DNA of 64,000 bases from Saprospiraceae bacterium (GCA_016709995.1 JADJLQ010000001.1:1770001-1834000), one strand, 5' to 3'; shown: positions 43,002 to 52,989, counted from the stretch's first letter. A program made the numbers and translations. Notes: a model not told the origin generated them from the letters alone.

Positions 43002-43742
43002 TTAGATTACTTTTTCCTTTTCATGAAGTATCCTGACCAAATCTTCAATCTCATCAGGTTCAATCATAATCACTCCTTGTTTAGGTGGGGGTAGTTCATA
43101 ACTTAATATTTCGGCGAGATCTGGCGCAGCATTGGCATCTATCACGATCAAAGGTTTGTTTTTAGCAGTCATGATCCCCTTCATATTGGGGATACGTTGT
43201 TCGGCCATACCTTTGGAAGCACTGACAACTGCAGGAAGCATAACTTCGATGACCTCTACCCCACCCTCGATATCTCTGTTACAAGTGATCTTGCCTTCCG
43301 CAGCCTCCATTTTACTGGCAAACGGCACAAACGGAAGGTCGAGTAACTCCGCGATCATAGCACCCACCTCGCCTGTCTGGTAATCAATCGTCTCCTTGCC
43401 TGTAAGTATAAGATCAAAATGTTGATCTGCAGCATAATTTGCAATGCTTTTGGCGGTAGTCCAGGTCGAACGCGAATGAATATTGATTCGGACTGCATCA
43501 TCAGCTCCAATGGCCAGGGCTTTCCTGATCATGGGATCATTATTGGCCGGTCCTACATGTATTACAGTTACGGTGCCCCCTAATTGTTCTTTTAATTCCA
43601 GCCCTCTCACCAGGGCATACCATTCATCATAAGGGTTTAATATAAACTGGACCCCCTCAGTATTAAATTCAGTTTGTTCATTTTTAAAACTTATTTTACT
43701 GGTAGTATCCGGGGTAGAAGAAATACAAACAAGAATTTTCAT
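43002..43742 (-). CDS. etfB: Electron transfer flavoprotein beta subunit
   Basis: A 246-residue subunit with the EtfB start MKILVCISSTPDTTSK, the AMP-site region GKETIDYQTGEVGAMIAELL and the LPAVVSASKGMAEQRIPNMKG signature (recognition-loop region). Upstream gene of the etfBA pair on the minus strand. A TAATTTTG box (43834-43841, minus) fits the -7 consensus 92 bases upstream, without a -33 element. The pair supports fatty-acid or amino-acid catabolism. Confidence 0.96.
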   Translation of the reverse strand: MKILVCISSTPDTTSKISFKNEQTEFNTEGVQFILNPYDEWYALVRGLELKEQLGGTVTVIHVGPANNDPMIRKALAIGADDAVRINIHSRSTWTTAKSIANYAADQHFDLILTGKETIDYQTGEVGAMIAELLDLPFVPFASKMEAAEGKITCNRDIEGGVEVIEVMLPAVVSASKGMAEQRIPNMKGIMTAKNKPLIVIDANAAPDLAEILSYELPPPKQGVIMIEPDEIEDLVRILHEKEKVI

Positions 43743-43941
43743 CTGTAACCATTTTTTTTAATAATTAACCAATGTCCATCTTTGGGATATACATTCTGAC
43801 ATGCAGCTAATATATACGATTGATTTAATGGCACAAAATTAACCTAATTCTTCACTAGATAGACAGACATCACTATAAACTGCAATCACTCATCATAATG
43901 ATCAAGATCATCCATTAAAAAACTTAAGTATTTTTACATCC

Positions 43942-44265
43942 ATGGATACTGATCGAAAATCAAAAATCATCCTATTATTATCTCAAGACCCTGACTCTGG
44001 TTTTTTACTATTTGCTCTTGCCAAGGAATACGAATACGAATCAGATCATCAATCAGCTATCGGGACCTATCAGAGATTATTGTCGAAAGATCCTTTCTAT
44101 ACCGGCGCCTACTACCATCTAAGCAAACAATTGATAGCCATAGACAAACACGAGGCAGCTGTAGAGACTATCCATAAAGGGATCGACATCTGTCTGCAGG
44201 CAAAAGCACAGCACGATGCTTCTGAGCTTCGGGGACTCTTAGAGGAAATAACAGATGACGAATAA
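43942..44265 (+). CDS. Tetratricopeptide repeat protein
   Basis: A 107-residue helical protein with two to three TPR units; FALAKEYEYESDHQSAIGTYQRLLSKDPFYTGAYYHL follows the TPR pattern, and a partial third helix pair closes the protein. No signal peptide. TPR proteins of this size mediate protein contacts. It lies 140 bases before the HtrA gene on the same strand and may share its transcript. Confidence 0.82.
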   Translation: MDTDRKSKIILLLSQDPDSGFLLFALAKEYEYESDHQSAIGTYQRLLSKDPFYTGAYYHLSKQLIAIDKHEAAVETIHKGIDICLQAKAQHDASELRGLLEEITDDE

Positions 44266-44405
44266 ATGTGTTAAATATTAACTAGCGTTTGTCCATTTTT
44301 GACCTGGTCATTCTTCTCTGGGTTAAATCTCTGGGTCTCAATGGTCTTATTCGCAATGTTATTAGATTTTTTCCCTTATTTTGCATTTCTTATCGTTTAG
44401 CTTAT

Positions 44406-45923
44406 ATGAAATCCCTGATTAGTATTTTACTCGCTGCTATCCTTAGTTCAGGACTAACCGTTTTTTTTTACAGCAAACGATTTCCTCAAAAAATATTGGT
44501 CAGGGAGCCCCGGGCGGTATTCTCTGACTTGAGACATTCGGCCGTCCCTGAGGTTGAGGGAGAATCGTACTCTGATGCGGCCAAAGACCATGAAAATGTC
44601 ACCAGCACAGAGCTAGCATTTGAATCGAAACAAAACCATGTAGAGCTTCCCAATTTTAGAGCAGCTGCCCAAAAATCTACCGCTGCGGTCGTATTTATCA
44701 AATCCACAGAGATCCGGACCAACAGATACGGTTATGAATACCTGGATCATAGCTCAGGATCAGGCGTAATCTTATCGGCCGATGGATACATCGTCACCAA
44801 CCACCATGTGATCGAGACCGGTGCTACAGATCTTTCATCCAATATAGAGGTGACCCTCAATTCGAAAGAAAAATACCAGGCCAAAATCATCGGAGACGAT
44901 CCAAGCACAGATGTTGCATTGTTGAAGATAGAGGCTAAAGACCTGCCCTTTCTGACATTTGACAATTCGGACGAACTCGAGATCGGTGATTGGGTGCTGG
45001 CTATCGGCAATCCTGACAAACTCCGATCAACTGTCACGGCAGGTATCGTCAGTGCAAAAGGCAGAAATATCAATATTCTCGGAGACAGAGATCTTTCTAT
45101 AGAATCCTTTATCCAGACAGATGCTGTAGTCAACCCTGGCAACAGCGGCGGTGCATTGGTCAATACCAGTGGAGCCGTGGTGGGTATCAATACTGCTATT
45201 CTGACTCATACCGGCAATTATGAAGGATACTCTTTTGCCATACCCAGCAACCTCGTAAAAAAAGTAATCGAAGATCTAAAACAATATGGCAAGACTCAAC
45301 GTGCTTTCCTCGGAATCACGCTCAACGATGATATTGACAATCAAAAAGTCAAAGACCTTCAACTGCCAAATCATACCGGTGTATTGGTAGAAAAAGTTTA
45401 CGAAAGTTCCGCTGCCGAAGACGCAGGGATCCAGCCTGGTGATGTGATCCTCAAAATGGATCAGTCAGTGGTAACCTCCAATAATGAACTTCATGAAAAA
45501 ATAGGTAGTAAGCGTCCCGGAGACGAAGTAGGGATCACCTTTTATCGTGCCGGCAAGACTTTTCAAACCTTGGTTAAACTCAAGGATATCAATAATAAAA
45601 CCACGATAGATAATTCTAATATTCATTCTGAAAAAATACTGGTAGACCAGGGCTTTGAGATTAGGGACTTAAATCCTTATGAAAAAACGCGCTTTAAAAT
45701 CAATGGAGTTAGGGTAGTAGGTATCTACAAAGGATCAGTAGTGGACCAATGCAATATGCAGACCGGCTACATCATCACCCAGATCAATGGACAGATGATA
45801 AAAGACTGTGCAGACTTCATCAAAAAACTTAAGAATTTATCTTCTGTCGTAGATCTTACAGGATTTTATGACTTTGATACTTCTAACTCGATCTATCCCT
45901 ATAAGTTCAAAAAAGCATCCTGA
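44406..45923 (+). CDS. Periplasmic serine protease/chaperone of the HtrA/DegP family
   Basis: A 505-residue protein starting at the ATG at 44406; a longer frame to 44289 adds an implausible leader. An N-terminal membrane anchor/signal (~residues 3-22) leads to the S1C protease: His134 (TNHHV), Asp169 (TDVALL) and Ser247 (NPGNSGGAL). A first PDZ domain (~residues 320-400) and a second, shorter PDZ follow. It degrades or refolds misfolded periplasmic proteins as an oligomer. Gene symbol degP is often used for such proteins, but the Bacteroidota clade is not directly orthologous to DegP, DegQ or DegS, so no symbol is given. Confidence 0.94.
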   Translation: MKSLISILLAAILSSGLTVFFYSKRFPQKILVREPRAVFSDLRHSAVPEVEGESYSDAAKDHENVTSTELAFESKQNHVELPNFRAAAQKSTAAVVFIKSTEIRTNRYGYEYLDHSSGSGVILSADGYIVTNHHVIETGATDLSSNIEVTLNSKEKYQAKIIGDDPSTDVALLKIEAKDLPFLTFDNSDELEIGDWVLAIGNPDKLRSTVTAGIVSAKGRNINILGDRDLSIESFIQTDAVVNPGNSGGALVNTSGAVVGINTAILTHTGNYEGYSFAIPSNLVKKVIEDLKQYGKTQRAFLGITLNDDIDNQKVKDLQLPNHTGVLVEKVYESSAAEDAGIQPGDVILKMDQSVVTSNNELHEKIGSKRPGDEVGITFYRAGKTFQTLVKLKDINNKTTIDNSNIHSEKILVDQGFEIRDLNPYEKTRFKINGVRVVGIYKGSVVDQCNMQTGYIITQINGQMIKDCADFIKKLKNLSSVVDLTGFYDFDTSNSIYPYKFKKAS

Positions 45924-45985
45924 TAGTTTTTGCTATTTTTGGTGATCTCTGGTGATCCACTGGTTTCATTAATTAAGACCTTGAT

Positions 45986-47617
45986 ATGGCCGATACATTA
46001 ACTTTTTCTCAAAATGAAGACGCATACAAACTGCTCCTGACTAAACTCGAACGCAAATTAGCCGATATCTATGAAGGAGGTGGAAAGAAAAAAAAGGAAA
46101 AATTGCACCAGGAAGGTAAACTTTCTGCAAGGGAACGAGTAGCATTATTATTAGATAAAGGTGCCGAATGGCTAGAGATTGGAGCATTCGCTGCATATGG
46201 TATGTATGAAGCAGATGGAGGCTGCCCTGCAGCTGGAGTGGTCTGTGGAATAGGTCGGGTCAGTGGTACATTATGCATGATAGTAGCCAATGATGCCACT
46301 GTCAAAGCAGGTGCCTGGTTTCCGATGACCGGCAAAAAAAATCTCCGTGCCCAGGAGATCGCCATGGAAAATCATATTCCGATCATCTACCTGGTAGACA
46401 GCGCAGGCGTCTATCTTCCTATGCAGGACGAAATATTTCCTGACAAGGAACATTTTGGCAGAATATTTAGAAACAATGCCCGAATGTCCAGTATGGGAAT
46501 TCCTCAGATAGCCGCAGTCATGGGTTCTTGTGTGGCAGGTGGTGCTTATCTGCCAATCATGTCAGATGAAGCCTTGATCGTAGACAAGACCGGTTCAATA
46601 TTCCTTGCAGGACCTTACCTGGTCAAAGCTGCCATTGGTGAAAATATAGACTCAGAAACACTGGGGGGAGCTACGACGCACAGTGAAATCTCAGGCATTA
46701 TAGACCACAAAATGCCCGATGATACCAGCTGCCTGGAGCGGATCAGAATGTTGGTCAAAGGCATGGGAAAGGGACCTGTGACTCATTTCAATCGAATACC
46801 AAGTGTAGAACCCGCCGAAGCTTCAGAACGCATCTATGGCGTATTCCCATATCAATCAAACAAACCTTATGATATACACGACATCCTGGCCAGCATCGTA
46901 GACCGGGGCAGCATGATCCCCTATAAAGAAGATTATGGCAAGACCATCGCCTGCGTGTACGCGAGGATAGACGGATGGAGTGTCGGCATCGTGGCCAATA
47001 ATCGCGAAATAGTCAAAACGGGTAAAGGCGAGATGCAATTTGGCGGTGTCATTTATTCAGATAGCGCTGACAAGGCGACCCGATTTATACTTAACTGTAA
47101 TCAAAAAAACATCCCTCTGGTCTTTGTACAAGATGTTACTGGATTTATGGTAGGGTCAAGATCTGAACATGGAGGAATTATAAAAGATGGAGCCAAAATG
47201 GTCAATGCTGTAGCCAATAGTACAGTACCAAAATTTACGATCATTATAGGCAATTCATACGGTGCAGGCAATTATGCGATGTGTGGCAAAGCTTATGACC
47301 CCAGGCTCATTCTTGCCTGGCCTACCTCCAAAATAGCAGTCATGGGGGGGCAGCAAGCTGCTCGTGTGCTCGCGGAAATACAGGTCAATAAATTAAAAAG
47401 TCAAGGGCAAGAGGTCGATCCGGAAGCGGAGCAAACATTATATGATAAAATAAAAAACAGGTATGATGAACAAGAATCTGCCTACTATGCCGCTGCAAGA
47501 TTATGGGTAGACGCTATTATCTCTCCCATTCACACCCGTGAGTGGATCTCCATAGGAATAGAAATGTCCAGCTACGCGAAAGTAGAGAAATTTAATGTCG
47601 GGGTGATACAAGTATAG
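45986..47617 (+). CDS. Acyl-CoA carboxylase beta (carboxyltransferase) subunit
   Basis: A 543-residue crotonase-fold carboxyltransferase. GGKKKKEKLHQEGKLSARER is the typical N-terminal region; DSAGVYLPMQDEIFPDKEHF and the GGAYLPIMSDE oxyanion-hole region are closest in pattern to the methylcrotonyl-CoA type, with the late GNSYGAGNYAMCGKAYDPR loop forming the second oxyanion hole. It transfers carboxyl from biotin to an acyl-CoA, probably in leucine degradation. The biotin-carrying alpha subunit is not in this window. A TATTTTTG box lies at 45934-45941. Confidence 0.92.
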   Translation: MADTLTFSQNEDAYKLLLTKLERKLADIYEGGGKKKKEKLHQEGKLSARERVALLLDKGAEWLEIGAFAAYGMYEADGGCPAAGVVCGIGRVSGTLCMIVANDATVKAGAWFPMTGKKNLRAQEIAMENHIPIIYLVDSAGVYLPMQDEIFPDKEHFGRIFRNNARMSSMGIPQIAAVMGSCVAGGAYLPIMSDEALIVDKTGSIFLAGPYLVKAAIGENIDSETLGGATTHSEISGIIDHKMPDDTSCLERIRMLVKGMGKGPVTHFNRIPSVEPAEASERIYGVFPYQSNKPYDIHDILASIVDRGSMIPYKEDYGKTIACVYARIDGWSVGIVANNREIVKTGKGEMQFGGVIYSDSADKATRFILNCNQKNIPLVFVQDVTGFMVGSRSEHGGIIKDGAKMVNAVANSTVPKFTIIIGNSYGAGNYAMCGKAYDPRLILAWPTSKIAVMGGQQAARVLAEIQVNKLKSQGQEVDPEAEQTLYDKIKNRYDEQESAYYAAARLWVDAIISPIHTREWISIGIEMSSYAKVEKFNVGVIQV

Positions 47618-47674
47618 AAAATCAAATAGCCAACAGTCTCCTAATCAATCTGTGCCTTCTATTTGACCTGGTCC

Positions 47675-47953
47675 TCAACTACGCATCATCCTGGACCATA
47701 TCCTGGACAAATACTTTTTAAAAAAAGCAAACTGACCTGTAAACAGGCTGAGAAAAATAACACAGACAGGCCATAGCAAAGTCACTGCTATTATATACAC
47801 CAATACCCAATAGAAATCATTTTGGATGGCAAACAAATTCAGCAACTTTTTGGCAAGATAACCACACAGACTCCCCCCCAAAGCAAATGTGATAAGTATC
47901 AATACCAAGTTGATCGCAGATACCCCCCATTTTTGTTCTAACCGTTTAAACAT
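47675..47953 (-). CDS. DUF6787-type small membrane protein
   Basis: A 92-residue protein with two hydrophobic helices separated by a short loop. The start LEQKWGVSAINLVLILITFA and GGSLCGYLAKKLL pattern matches small Bacteroidota membrane proteins grouped as DUF6787. No activity is known. It converges on the acyl-CoA carboxylase gene and shares an intergenic region with the THUMP methyltransferase gene. Confidence 0.75.
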   Translation of the reverse strand: MFKRLEQKWGVSAINLVLILITFALGGSLCGYLAKKLLNLFAIQNDFYWVLVYIIAVTLLWPVCVIFLSLFTGQFAFFKKYLSRIWSRMMRS

Positions 47954-48051
47954 AGGATGAAGATATAAATAATGGCAAATTCTTTAAATATCCTGCAGAA
48001 ACAAAGGCTGTAGCTGATCATCAAGCATTTGACTTACTTTTGCCGCATCAA

Positions 48052-49164
48052 ATGAAATTAATAGCTAAGACTTTTTACGGACTGGAACGAGTACTGGAGG
48101 CAGAACTTATAAAACTGGGTGCCAGAAATGTGCATCGAATCAATCGGGCGGTCGAGTTTGAAGGCGATCTGGGCTTTTTATATAAGGCCAATCTCAGTCT
48201 GCGCACCGCTTTAGAGATATTAGTCCCTGTATTCTCTTTCAAATTTGAAACCCAGTCTGAATATTATGCCAAAATCTATGAGTTCGACTGGAGTCAATAT
48301 TTGGATTACACCAAAACATTTGCTATCAACTTTAACGTATTCTCCAAAATATTTACCCATTCTCAATATGCCTCACTGGTTTGCAAAGATGCCATTGTCG
48401 ACAATCTCCGTCAAAAGCACCAAAAGCGTCCAAATGTAGATGCCAAAGATCCTGATATCCGCATCGATCTGCATATCAACGAGTATCAATGTGATATTTC
48501 TCTGGATAGTTCATGGCCATCTCTTTTTAAACGTGGATATCGTAAATCTACCTTTGACTCCCCGATCAATGAAGTACTAGCGGCTGGCCTGATCGATCTG
48601 GGTGGTTGGGATGGTAAGACAGATTTTTATGACCCATTTTGCGGTTCAGGCACCTTCTCCAGCGAAGCATATATCAAGGCTGCCGGTCTGCATCCGCAAC
48701 ATTGGCGTAAAGACTTTGGATTTCAGCGCTGGTTTGGATACGATGAGGTGCTTTTTAATAAAATACTCAAGTTTGTATCAAAACCCATTTGTGAGATCGA
48801 AGCCAATATTTATGCATCTGATCTGGAATTGTATTCTATGGATGCTTGTAAGATCAATTGGCGGTATTCAAAAATCAGCAGACGCATCACTGCGGGCATG
48901 GGTGACTTTTTCGATTCAAAACCCAGGGGCAAAACAGGTTGGATGATCATGAATCCACCCTATGACAAAAGGATACCCTTATATGATACAGCCAGGTTCT
49001 ATGAAGACATCGGCCGTAAACTCCAGGCTGATTATAAAGGATTTCAAGCATGGATCATATCACCCTATACTGACCTGGTAGAAAGAGTCAATCTCCGTAA
49101 GATCAAGACCTATAAAGTATATAATGGAGCGATCGAGTGTAAATTTGTAGGTTTTGAATGCTAA
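48052..49164 (+). CDS. THUMP-domain class I rRNA/tRNA methyltransferase (RlmL-N/Trm14-like)
   Basis: A 370-residue enzyme starting at the ATG at 48052. The N-terminal THUMP domain (~residues 45-155) binds RNA; the Rossmann methyltransferase follows with DPFCGSGTFSSEA (SAM motif) and the catalytic NPPYDKR motif. The NPPY type methylates exocyclic amino groups, so m2G in 23S rRNA (as in RlmL) or tRNA is the likely product. Full RlmL has a second methyltransferase domain, which is absent. A TACTTTTG box ends nine bases before the start. Confidence 0.9.
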   Translation: MKLIAKTFYGLERVLEAELIKLGARNVHRINRAVEFEGDLGFLYKANLSLRTALEILVPVFSFKFETQSEYYAKIYEFDWSQYLDYTKTFAINFNVFSKIFTHSQYASLVCKDAIVDNLRQKHQKRPNVDAKDPDIRIDLHINEYQCDISLDSSWPSLFKRGYRKSTFDSPINEVLAAGLIDLGGWDGKTDFYDPFCGSGTFSSEAYIKAAGLHPQHWRKDFGFQRWFGYDEVLFNKILKFVSKPICEIEANIYASDLELYSMDACKINWRYSKISRRITAGMGDFFDSKPRGKTGWMIMNPPYDKRIPLYDTARFYEDIGRKLQADYKGFQAWIISPYTDLVERVNLRKIKTYKVYNGAIECKFVGFEC

Positions 49165-49178
49165 ATGAGCATAGAAGT

Positions 49179-49673
49179 TCAATCCAGCCTGGAACCATGG
49201 AGCGAGCTGAAATGAATCTGAAATCCGGCTCCAATAGAAAAAATTGAATTATTCGCACCCACTTTATTGTACAGGGTACCAATATCAATAGAGATGCTTT
49301 CATTTAAAAAATGAGCATAGCCGGCTCCAAGTGTGAACCCCGTATCAAATTTGGATCCGGACCCACCGCCTACATTCAACCCACCTGTCGCATAAAATCG
49401 ACCTCTTTCGTCTCCCAGAAAATAGTATTTACCAAAAAAACCAACGCTGACAAATGATCCACCTTTGATCCCCAGAAAATTAAGTTGAGCACCTGCGGCG
49501 AAATTGTTTAAAAGAAAATACCCGATTGAAGGATTGATATTTAAAGTCCCCGAACCATGTGATCGCTGGTAGGCTGCATTCCCTCCGAGGAGCCAGGTAC
49601 CTTTCTCGGTCTGGGCTGACAACAAATTATCAAATATTAATACAAAAAGAAATAGGTAAAATATTTTTGCCAT
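49179..49673 (-). CDS. Small outer-membrane beta-barrel protein
   Basis: A 164-residue protein with a signal peptide (ending near LLSAQ) followed by about eight alternating amphipathic strands ending in an aromatic-rich stretch (GAGFQIHFSSL). This is the OmpX/PorT-like eight-stranded barrel layout. The function is unknown. It converges on the THUMP methyltransferase with 14 bases between stops. Confidence 0.8.
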   Translation of the reverse strand: MAKIFYLFLFVLIFDNLLSAQTEKGTWLLGGNAAYQRSHGSGTLNINPSIGYFLLNNFAAGAQLNFLGIKGGSFVSVGFFGKYYFLGDERGRFYATGGLNVGGGSGSKFDTGFTLGAGYAHFLNESISIDIGTLYNKVGANNSIFSIGAGFQIHFSSLHGSRLD

Positions 49674-49794
49674 AAAAAGGGTTGTTGATTGAGGTCTAAA
49701 GTTAAATAAATTAAATTTTAAAAGGTAGTTCTCTTATATTAAGCTGTGAATCAAATATCTTTGAAAAAAATCTATTGAAAATTATATTAAAGCT

Positions 49795-50826
49795 ATGAAA
49801 ATTAACGACAAATTTGATCCCGGACACTATCGGGCCAATGCAGACAGATATGATCAAATGGAGTATCGAAGGTGTGGCTTGAGTGGTATCCTTTTGCCGG
49901 TCATTTCCATCGGCTTATGGCATAATTTTGGTCATACAGATGATCTGGAGAATGGAAGAAATATACTTCGAACAGCTTTTGACCACGGGATTACCCATTT
50001 TGATTTAGCCAATAATTATGGACCTCCTTTTGGGGCGGCTGAAGAAAATTTTGGCAAATTATATAAGCAAGATTGGAAGCTCTACCGCGACCAGCTCATC
50101 ATATCCAGTAAAGCAGGGTGGGATATGTGGCCTGGCCCTTATGGCAATCTCGGATCCAGAAAATATCTGATAGCTAGTTGTGATCAGAGCCTCAAACGTA
50201 TGAAGCTCGATTATGTAGATATATTTTACTCTCATCGTCGTGATCCGGACACCCCGCTGGAAGAGACTATGGGGGCACTGGATCAAATCGTCAGGAGTGG
50301 CAAAGCACTTTATGCAGGTATTTCACAATACACTGCTACGGATACTGCCAAAGCATATGATATACTGAAGTCTATGGGCACTCCCTTATTAATCCACCAG
50401 CCCAGGTATAGTATGATGGACCGGTGGGTTGAAACCGGATTGTTGGATGTACTTGGTAAAAAAGGTATTGGCAGCATTGCTTTTTCACCACTAGAACAGG
50501 GTATCCTCACGGATAAATATCTCAAAGGCATTCCGAAGGATTCACGTATTGGGAGAGATGGACGATACCTAACCAAAGATCGAATCACCCCTACTTTGAT
50601 AGAAAAAGTAAGTAAGCTCCAGGATATCGCTAAATCCCGCAATCAGTCATTGGCTCAAATGGCCGTCGCATGGCTACTCAAAGATCCGAGAATCACTTCA
50701 GTTTTGGTAGGTGCCAGTAGTCCGGCACAGTTGATAGATAGCATAGGTTCTATCAAAAACCTGACCTTCAATAAAACAGAATTAAAAAACATAGAAACTA
50801 TACTGTCCAACAAACCTAAAAAATAA
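49795..50826 (+). CDS. Aldo/keto reductase (YghZ / L-glyceraldehyde 3-phosphate reductase-like)
   Basis: A 343-residue TIM-barrel oxidoreductase. The catalytic tetrad fits Asp in HFDLANNYG with the following Tyr, Lys in IISSKAGW and His in FYSHRRD. The GPYGNLGSRKYL insertion is shared with the YghZ subgroup, which reduces methylglyoxal and L-glyceraldehyde 3-phosphate, or related aldehydes, with NADPH. A TATCTTTG box (49756-49763) lies 31 bases upstream. Its stop overlaps the next ATG by one base, so the next small secreted protein is translationally coupled. Confidence 0.93.
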   Translation: MKINDKFDPGHYRANADRYDQMEYRRCGLSGILLPVISIGLWHNFGHTDDLENGRNILRTAFDHGITHFDLANNYGPPFGAAEENFGKLYKQDWKLYRDQLIISSKAGWDMWPGPYGNLGSRKYLIASCDQSLKRMKLDYVDIFYSHRRDPDTPLEETMGALDQIVRSGKALYAGISQYTATDTAKAYDILKSMGTPLLIHQPRYSMMDRWVETGLLDVLGKKGIGSIAFSPLEQGILTDKYLKGIPKDSRIGRDGRYLTKDRITPTLIEKVSKLQDIAKSRNQSLAQMAVAWLLKDPRITSVLVGASSPAQLIDSIGSIKNLTFNKTELKNIETILSNKPKK

Positions 50827-51170
50827 TGAAAGCATGGTTGATGGGGATTGGCATCATTTTTAGTTTCCTTGGTCGGGGCCAGGATGTTGGATTGAAGCTA
50901 CCAGCCCTTGATTCTTTACAGATATTAAGTCTCGATTGGTATAAAACAAAATCATATTCACTCACCCCTGTCAGTGGCTTTAATAGCGCTTACTCCGATC
51001 TCAAAACTATATTTACCTCTCCCTATAATTATGCAGATGATCTAGGATTTTTCTGCAAATGGGAATTACAGGCAGATAAAAAAACGAAACAACCAGTACG
51101 GTTTAGGTTGGGGTCATACGACTATGTCAATCATCTGGAAGGTAAAGAATATTTACATCTAAAAAATTGA
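50826..51170 (+). CDS. Small secreted protein of unknown function
   Basis: A 114-residue protein with a signal peptide (ending near LGRGQ). The mature ~95 residues include DYVNHLEGK near the end and a Phe/Tyr-rich middle; I recognise no family. It overlaps the aldo/keto reductase stop by one base, an arrangement usual for linked proteins, but no link between a cytoplasmic reductase and this periplasmic protein can be stated. The 165 bases after it hold nothing recognisable. Confidence 0.65.
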   Translation: MKAWLMGIGIIFSFLGRGQDVGLKLPALDSLQILSLDWYKTKSYSLTPVSGFNSAYSDLKTIFTSPYNYADDLGFFCKWELQADKKTKQPVRFRLGSYDYVNHLEGKEYLHLKN

Positions 51171-51335
51171 ATCCGTCATGGATCTTAATAAGGCTTAATG
51201 AAGTTCCGCCAATTGATCAATGATCTGAAGGAATAAACTGTTCCAATAATTAGGATGATACATGAACTAAAAATTGAAATTAAAAATATAAGCACAAAGA
51301 CTTTTTTCTTAGAATACACAAGTCCCGATAGCAAA

Positions 51336-52022
51336 TTACGGATAAAGATTTGGCTTATCAACTGACTTAGGCTTACAGATGCTTTCGGATAGCTTGACGC
51401 ATAAGATACCCAGACCAGCACCTGCTATTACATCACTGATCCAATGACGATTATTCAATATCCGCAATACACCTACCGAAGATGCAGTGCCATAGGATAA
51501 AGCACTTAGCCACCACTTGTGTCTGGCAAAGTGATCACTAAAAAGAGTAGCTGCAGCAAAAGCTTGTGTCGTATGGCCACTTGGAAATGCATTATTGGTA
51601 GTGCCATCCGGTCTTGGTACCTGAGTCACCCCTTTCAATCCAGCGACCGTCAGGAGAACGAAAGCTTCAGACAAAATCACTCGATGATTGTACAAATTAA
51701 AATCTTCCTTAGGTCTATTCAGGTTTAAAGCCAGCCCCGTAACCAATGGTACATATTGAAGATAATCATCGAGATCAGTACTGAAATTAGAAAAATTGTT
51801 ATTCCTCCAATCTCTAACCTTATATTTATTGACAATACTGGTATTAATACTGATGAAGGCACCTGTAGTAATCAGGCTGGCCGGTAATACATATTTTTTT
51901 AACCCGGCAGCAGGGGTTTGTGAAGATGTATGAGAATATTCTGAATAATTTTTGAGAAAACCAATTTGACCAGGTAATAAGAACCAGCTAGATAAAATAC
52001 AAACTATCAGAAACCACCTCAT
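51336..52022 (-). CDS. PAP2-family membrane-associated phosphatase
   Basis: A 228-residue protein with a signal peptide or first helix and several further hydrophobic segments. The PAP2 motifs are KGVTQVPRPDG (motif 1), PSGHT (motif 2) and RILNNRHWISDVIAG (motif 3), giving the complete histidine/aspartate site. It probably dephosphorylates a lipid phosphate such as undecaprenyl diphosphate or phosphatidic acid at the periplasmic face. It follows a fatty-acid-hydroxylase gene by 12 bases, suggesting a lipid-related operon. Confidence 0.88.
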   Translation of the reverse strand: MRWFLIVCILSSWFLLPGQIGFLKNYSEYSHTSSQTPAAGLKKYVLPASLITTGAFISINTSIVNKYKVRDWRNNNFSNFSTDLDDYLQYVPLVTGLALNLNRPKEDFNLYNHRVILSEAFVLLTVAGLKGVTQVPRPDGTTNNAFPSGHTTQAFAAATLFSDHFARHKWWLSALSYGTASSVGVLRILNNRHWISDVIAGAGLGILCVKLSESICKPKSVDKPNLYP

Positions 52023-52034
52023 GGTACAAGTCCA

Positions 52035-52820
52035 TTATTTTCTAAAAATATTAGTCTTAATGAGATTTAAAGGGCTAATAATTTTTAATTGATCGACCTC
52101 ATCTAACCCAAACTGAACTTGCTCCTTTGACAGATAAGTAAACGTGCCAAACATTCTATCCCAGATACTGAAAAGGTCACCATAGTTACTATCCGTATAG
52201 GGCTGCTTGAAATGGTGATGTACATGGTGCATATTAGGTGTAATCACCAAATAAGACAAATATTTATCCAACTTATCCGGCAAACGAAAATTAGAATGAA
52301 TAATAATTTTACTGGCAATTTGAACAAATTGATGAAGTGCCAATATCCATAACATTGGTCCCAAAAAAAGCGAAACCGCCATATATTGGCTCAACCTAAT
52401 AACGGTCTCCACAGGATGCTCTCTAAGCGATGTACTCACGTTAAGGACCACATCAGAATGATGGACTGCGTGAAATCGCCATATCTTTTTCACCTTATGC
52501 ATCACTACGTGATAGATATAATAAGCAAAATCAAGGCAAATAAAGGTTAAAATGATAGAGGTAACATTCGACAATTTTGAAAATCCATATTGATGAATAT
52601 TTTCCAAAGTCAAGATTTTAACAAACAAAAAACCCATAATAAATTGGACAAAACTACCTGATAGAACAAAATAAAAATTTATGCTACTGGTTTTGAATTT
52701 CTTATAATTTCTGGTAACGCCATAAAAATTCTCAATATTCCAACATATTAAAAAAAGTACCGTAAAAAACAATGTTTGAATGTATGGATGCGCATGACTA
52801 AAAAATTGAATAATCTTCAT
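52035..52820 (-). CDS. Sterol desaturase / fatty-acid hydroxylase family membrane protein
   Basis: A 261-residue di-iron membrane oxygenase with four or so hydrophobic helices and the histidine boxes HVVMH, HAVHH and MHHVHHH, plus a further His in the IIHSNF region. Bacterial members hydroxylate lipid acyl chains or carotenoids. It is 12 bases upstream of a PAP2 phosphatase gene on the same strand, so both may modify membrane lipids. The strong terminator of the repeat-lipoprotein operon lies ~85 bases upstream, so it needs its own promoter. Confidence 0.87.
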   Translation of the reverse strand: MKIIQFFSHAHPYIQTLFFTVLFLICWNIENFYGVTRNYKKFKTSSINFYFVLSGSFVQFIMGFLFVKILTLENIHQYGFSKLSNVTSIILTFICLDFAYYIYHVVMHKVKKIWRFHAVHHSDVVLNVSTSLREHPVETVIRLSQYMAVSLFLGPMLWILALHQFVQIASKIIIHSNFRLPDKLDKYLSYLVITPNMHHVHHHFKQPYTDSNYGDLFSIWDRMFGTFTYLSKEQVQFGLDEVDQLKIISPLNLIKTNIFRK

Positions 52821-52903
52821 AACAGCCTAATTATATCTCCAGAATGTAATCATTAACGAATGCGTGCATTGATGTAAGGTACTCAATAAAAAGAATGTGT
52901 TTG

Positions 52904-52942
52904 AAAAAATCAAAGGTCCTCGCTCTTTAGCAAGGACCTTTG
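52904..52942 (-). terminator. Rho-independent terminator after the repeat-lipoprotein gene
   Basis: On the minus strand a 10-base-pair perfect stem (CAAAGGTCCT and its complement, 52911-52920 with 52933-52942) has an inner 3-bp extension and is followed by a six-T run (ATTTTTTC). It closes the gene ending at 52990. Confidence 0.85.
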
Positions 52943-52989
52943 TTACTACTTGATATGAAAAATCTAAACTTAACAATTTATCTAAAAAA

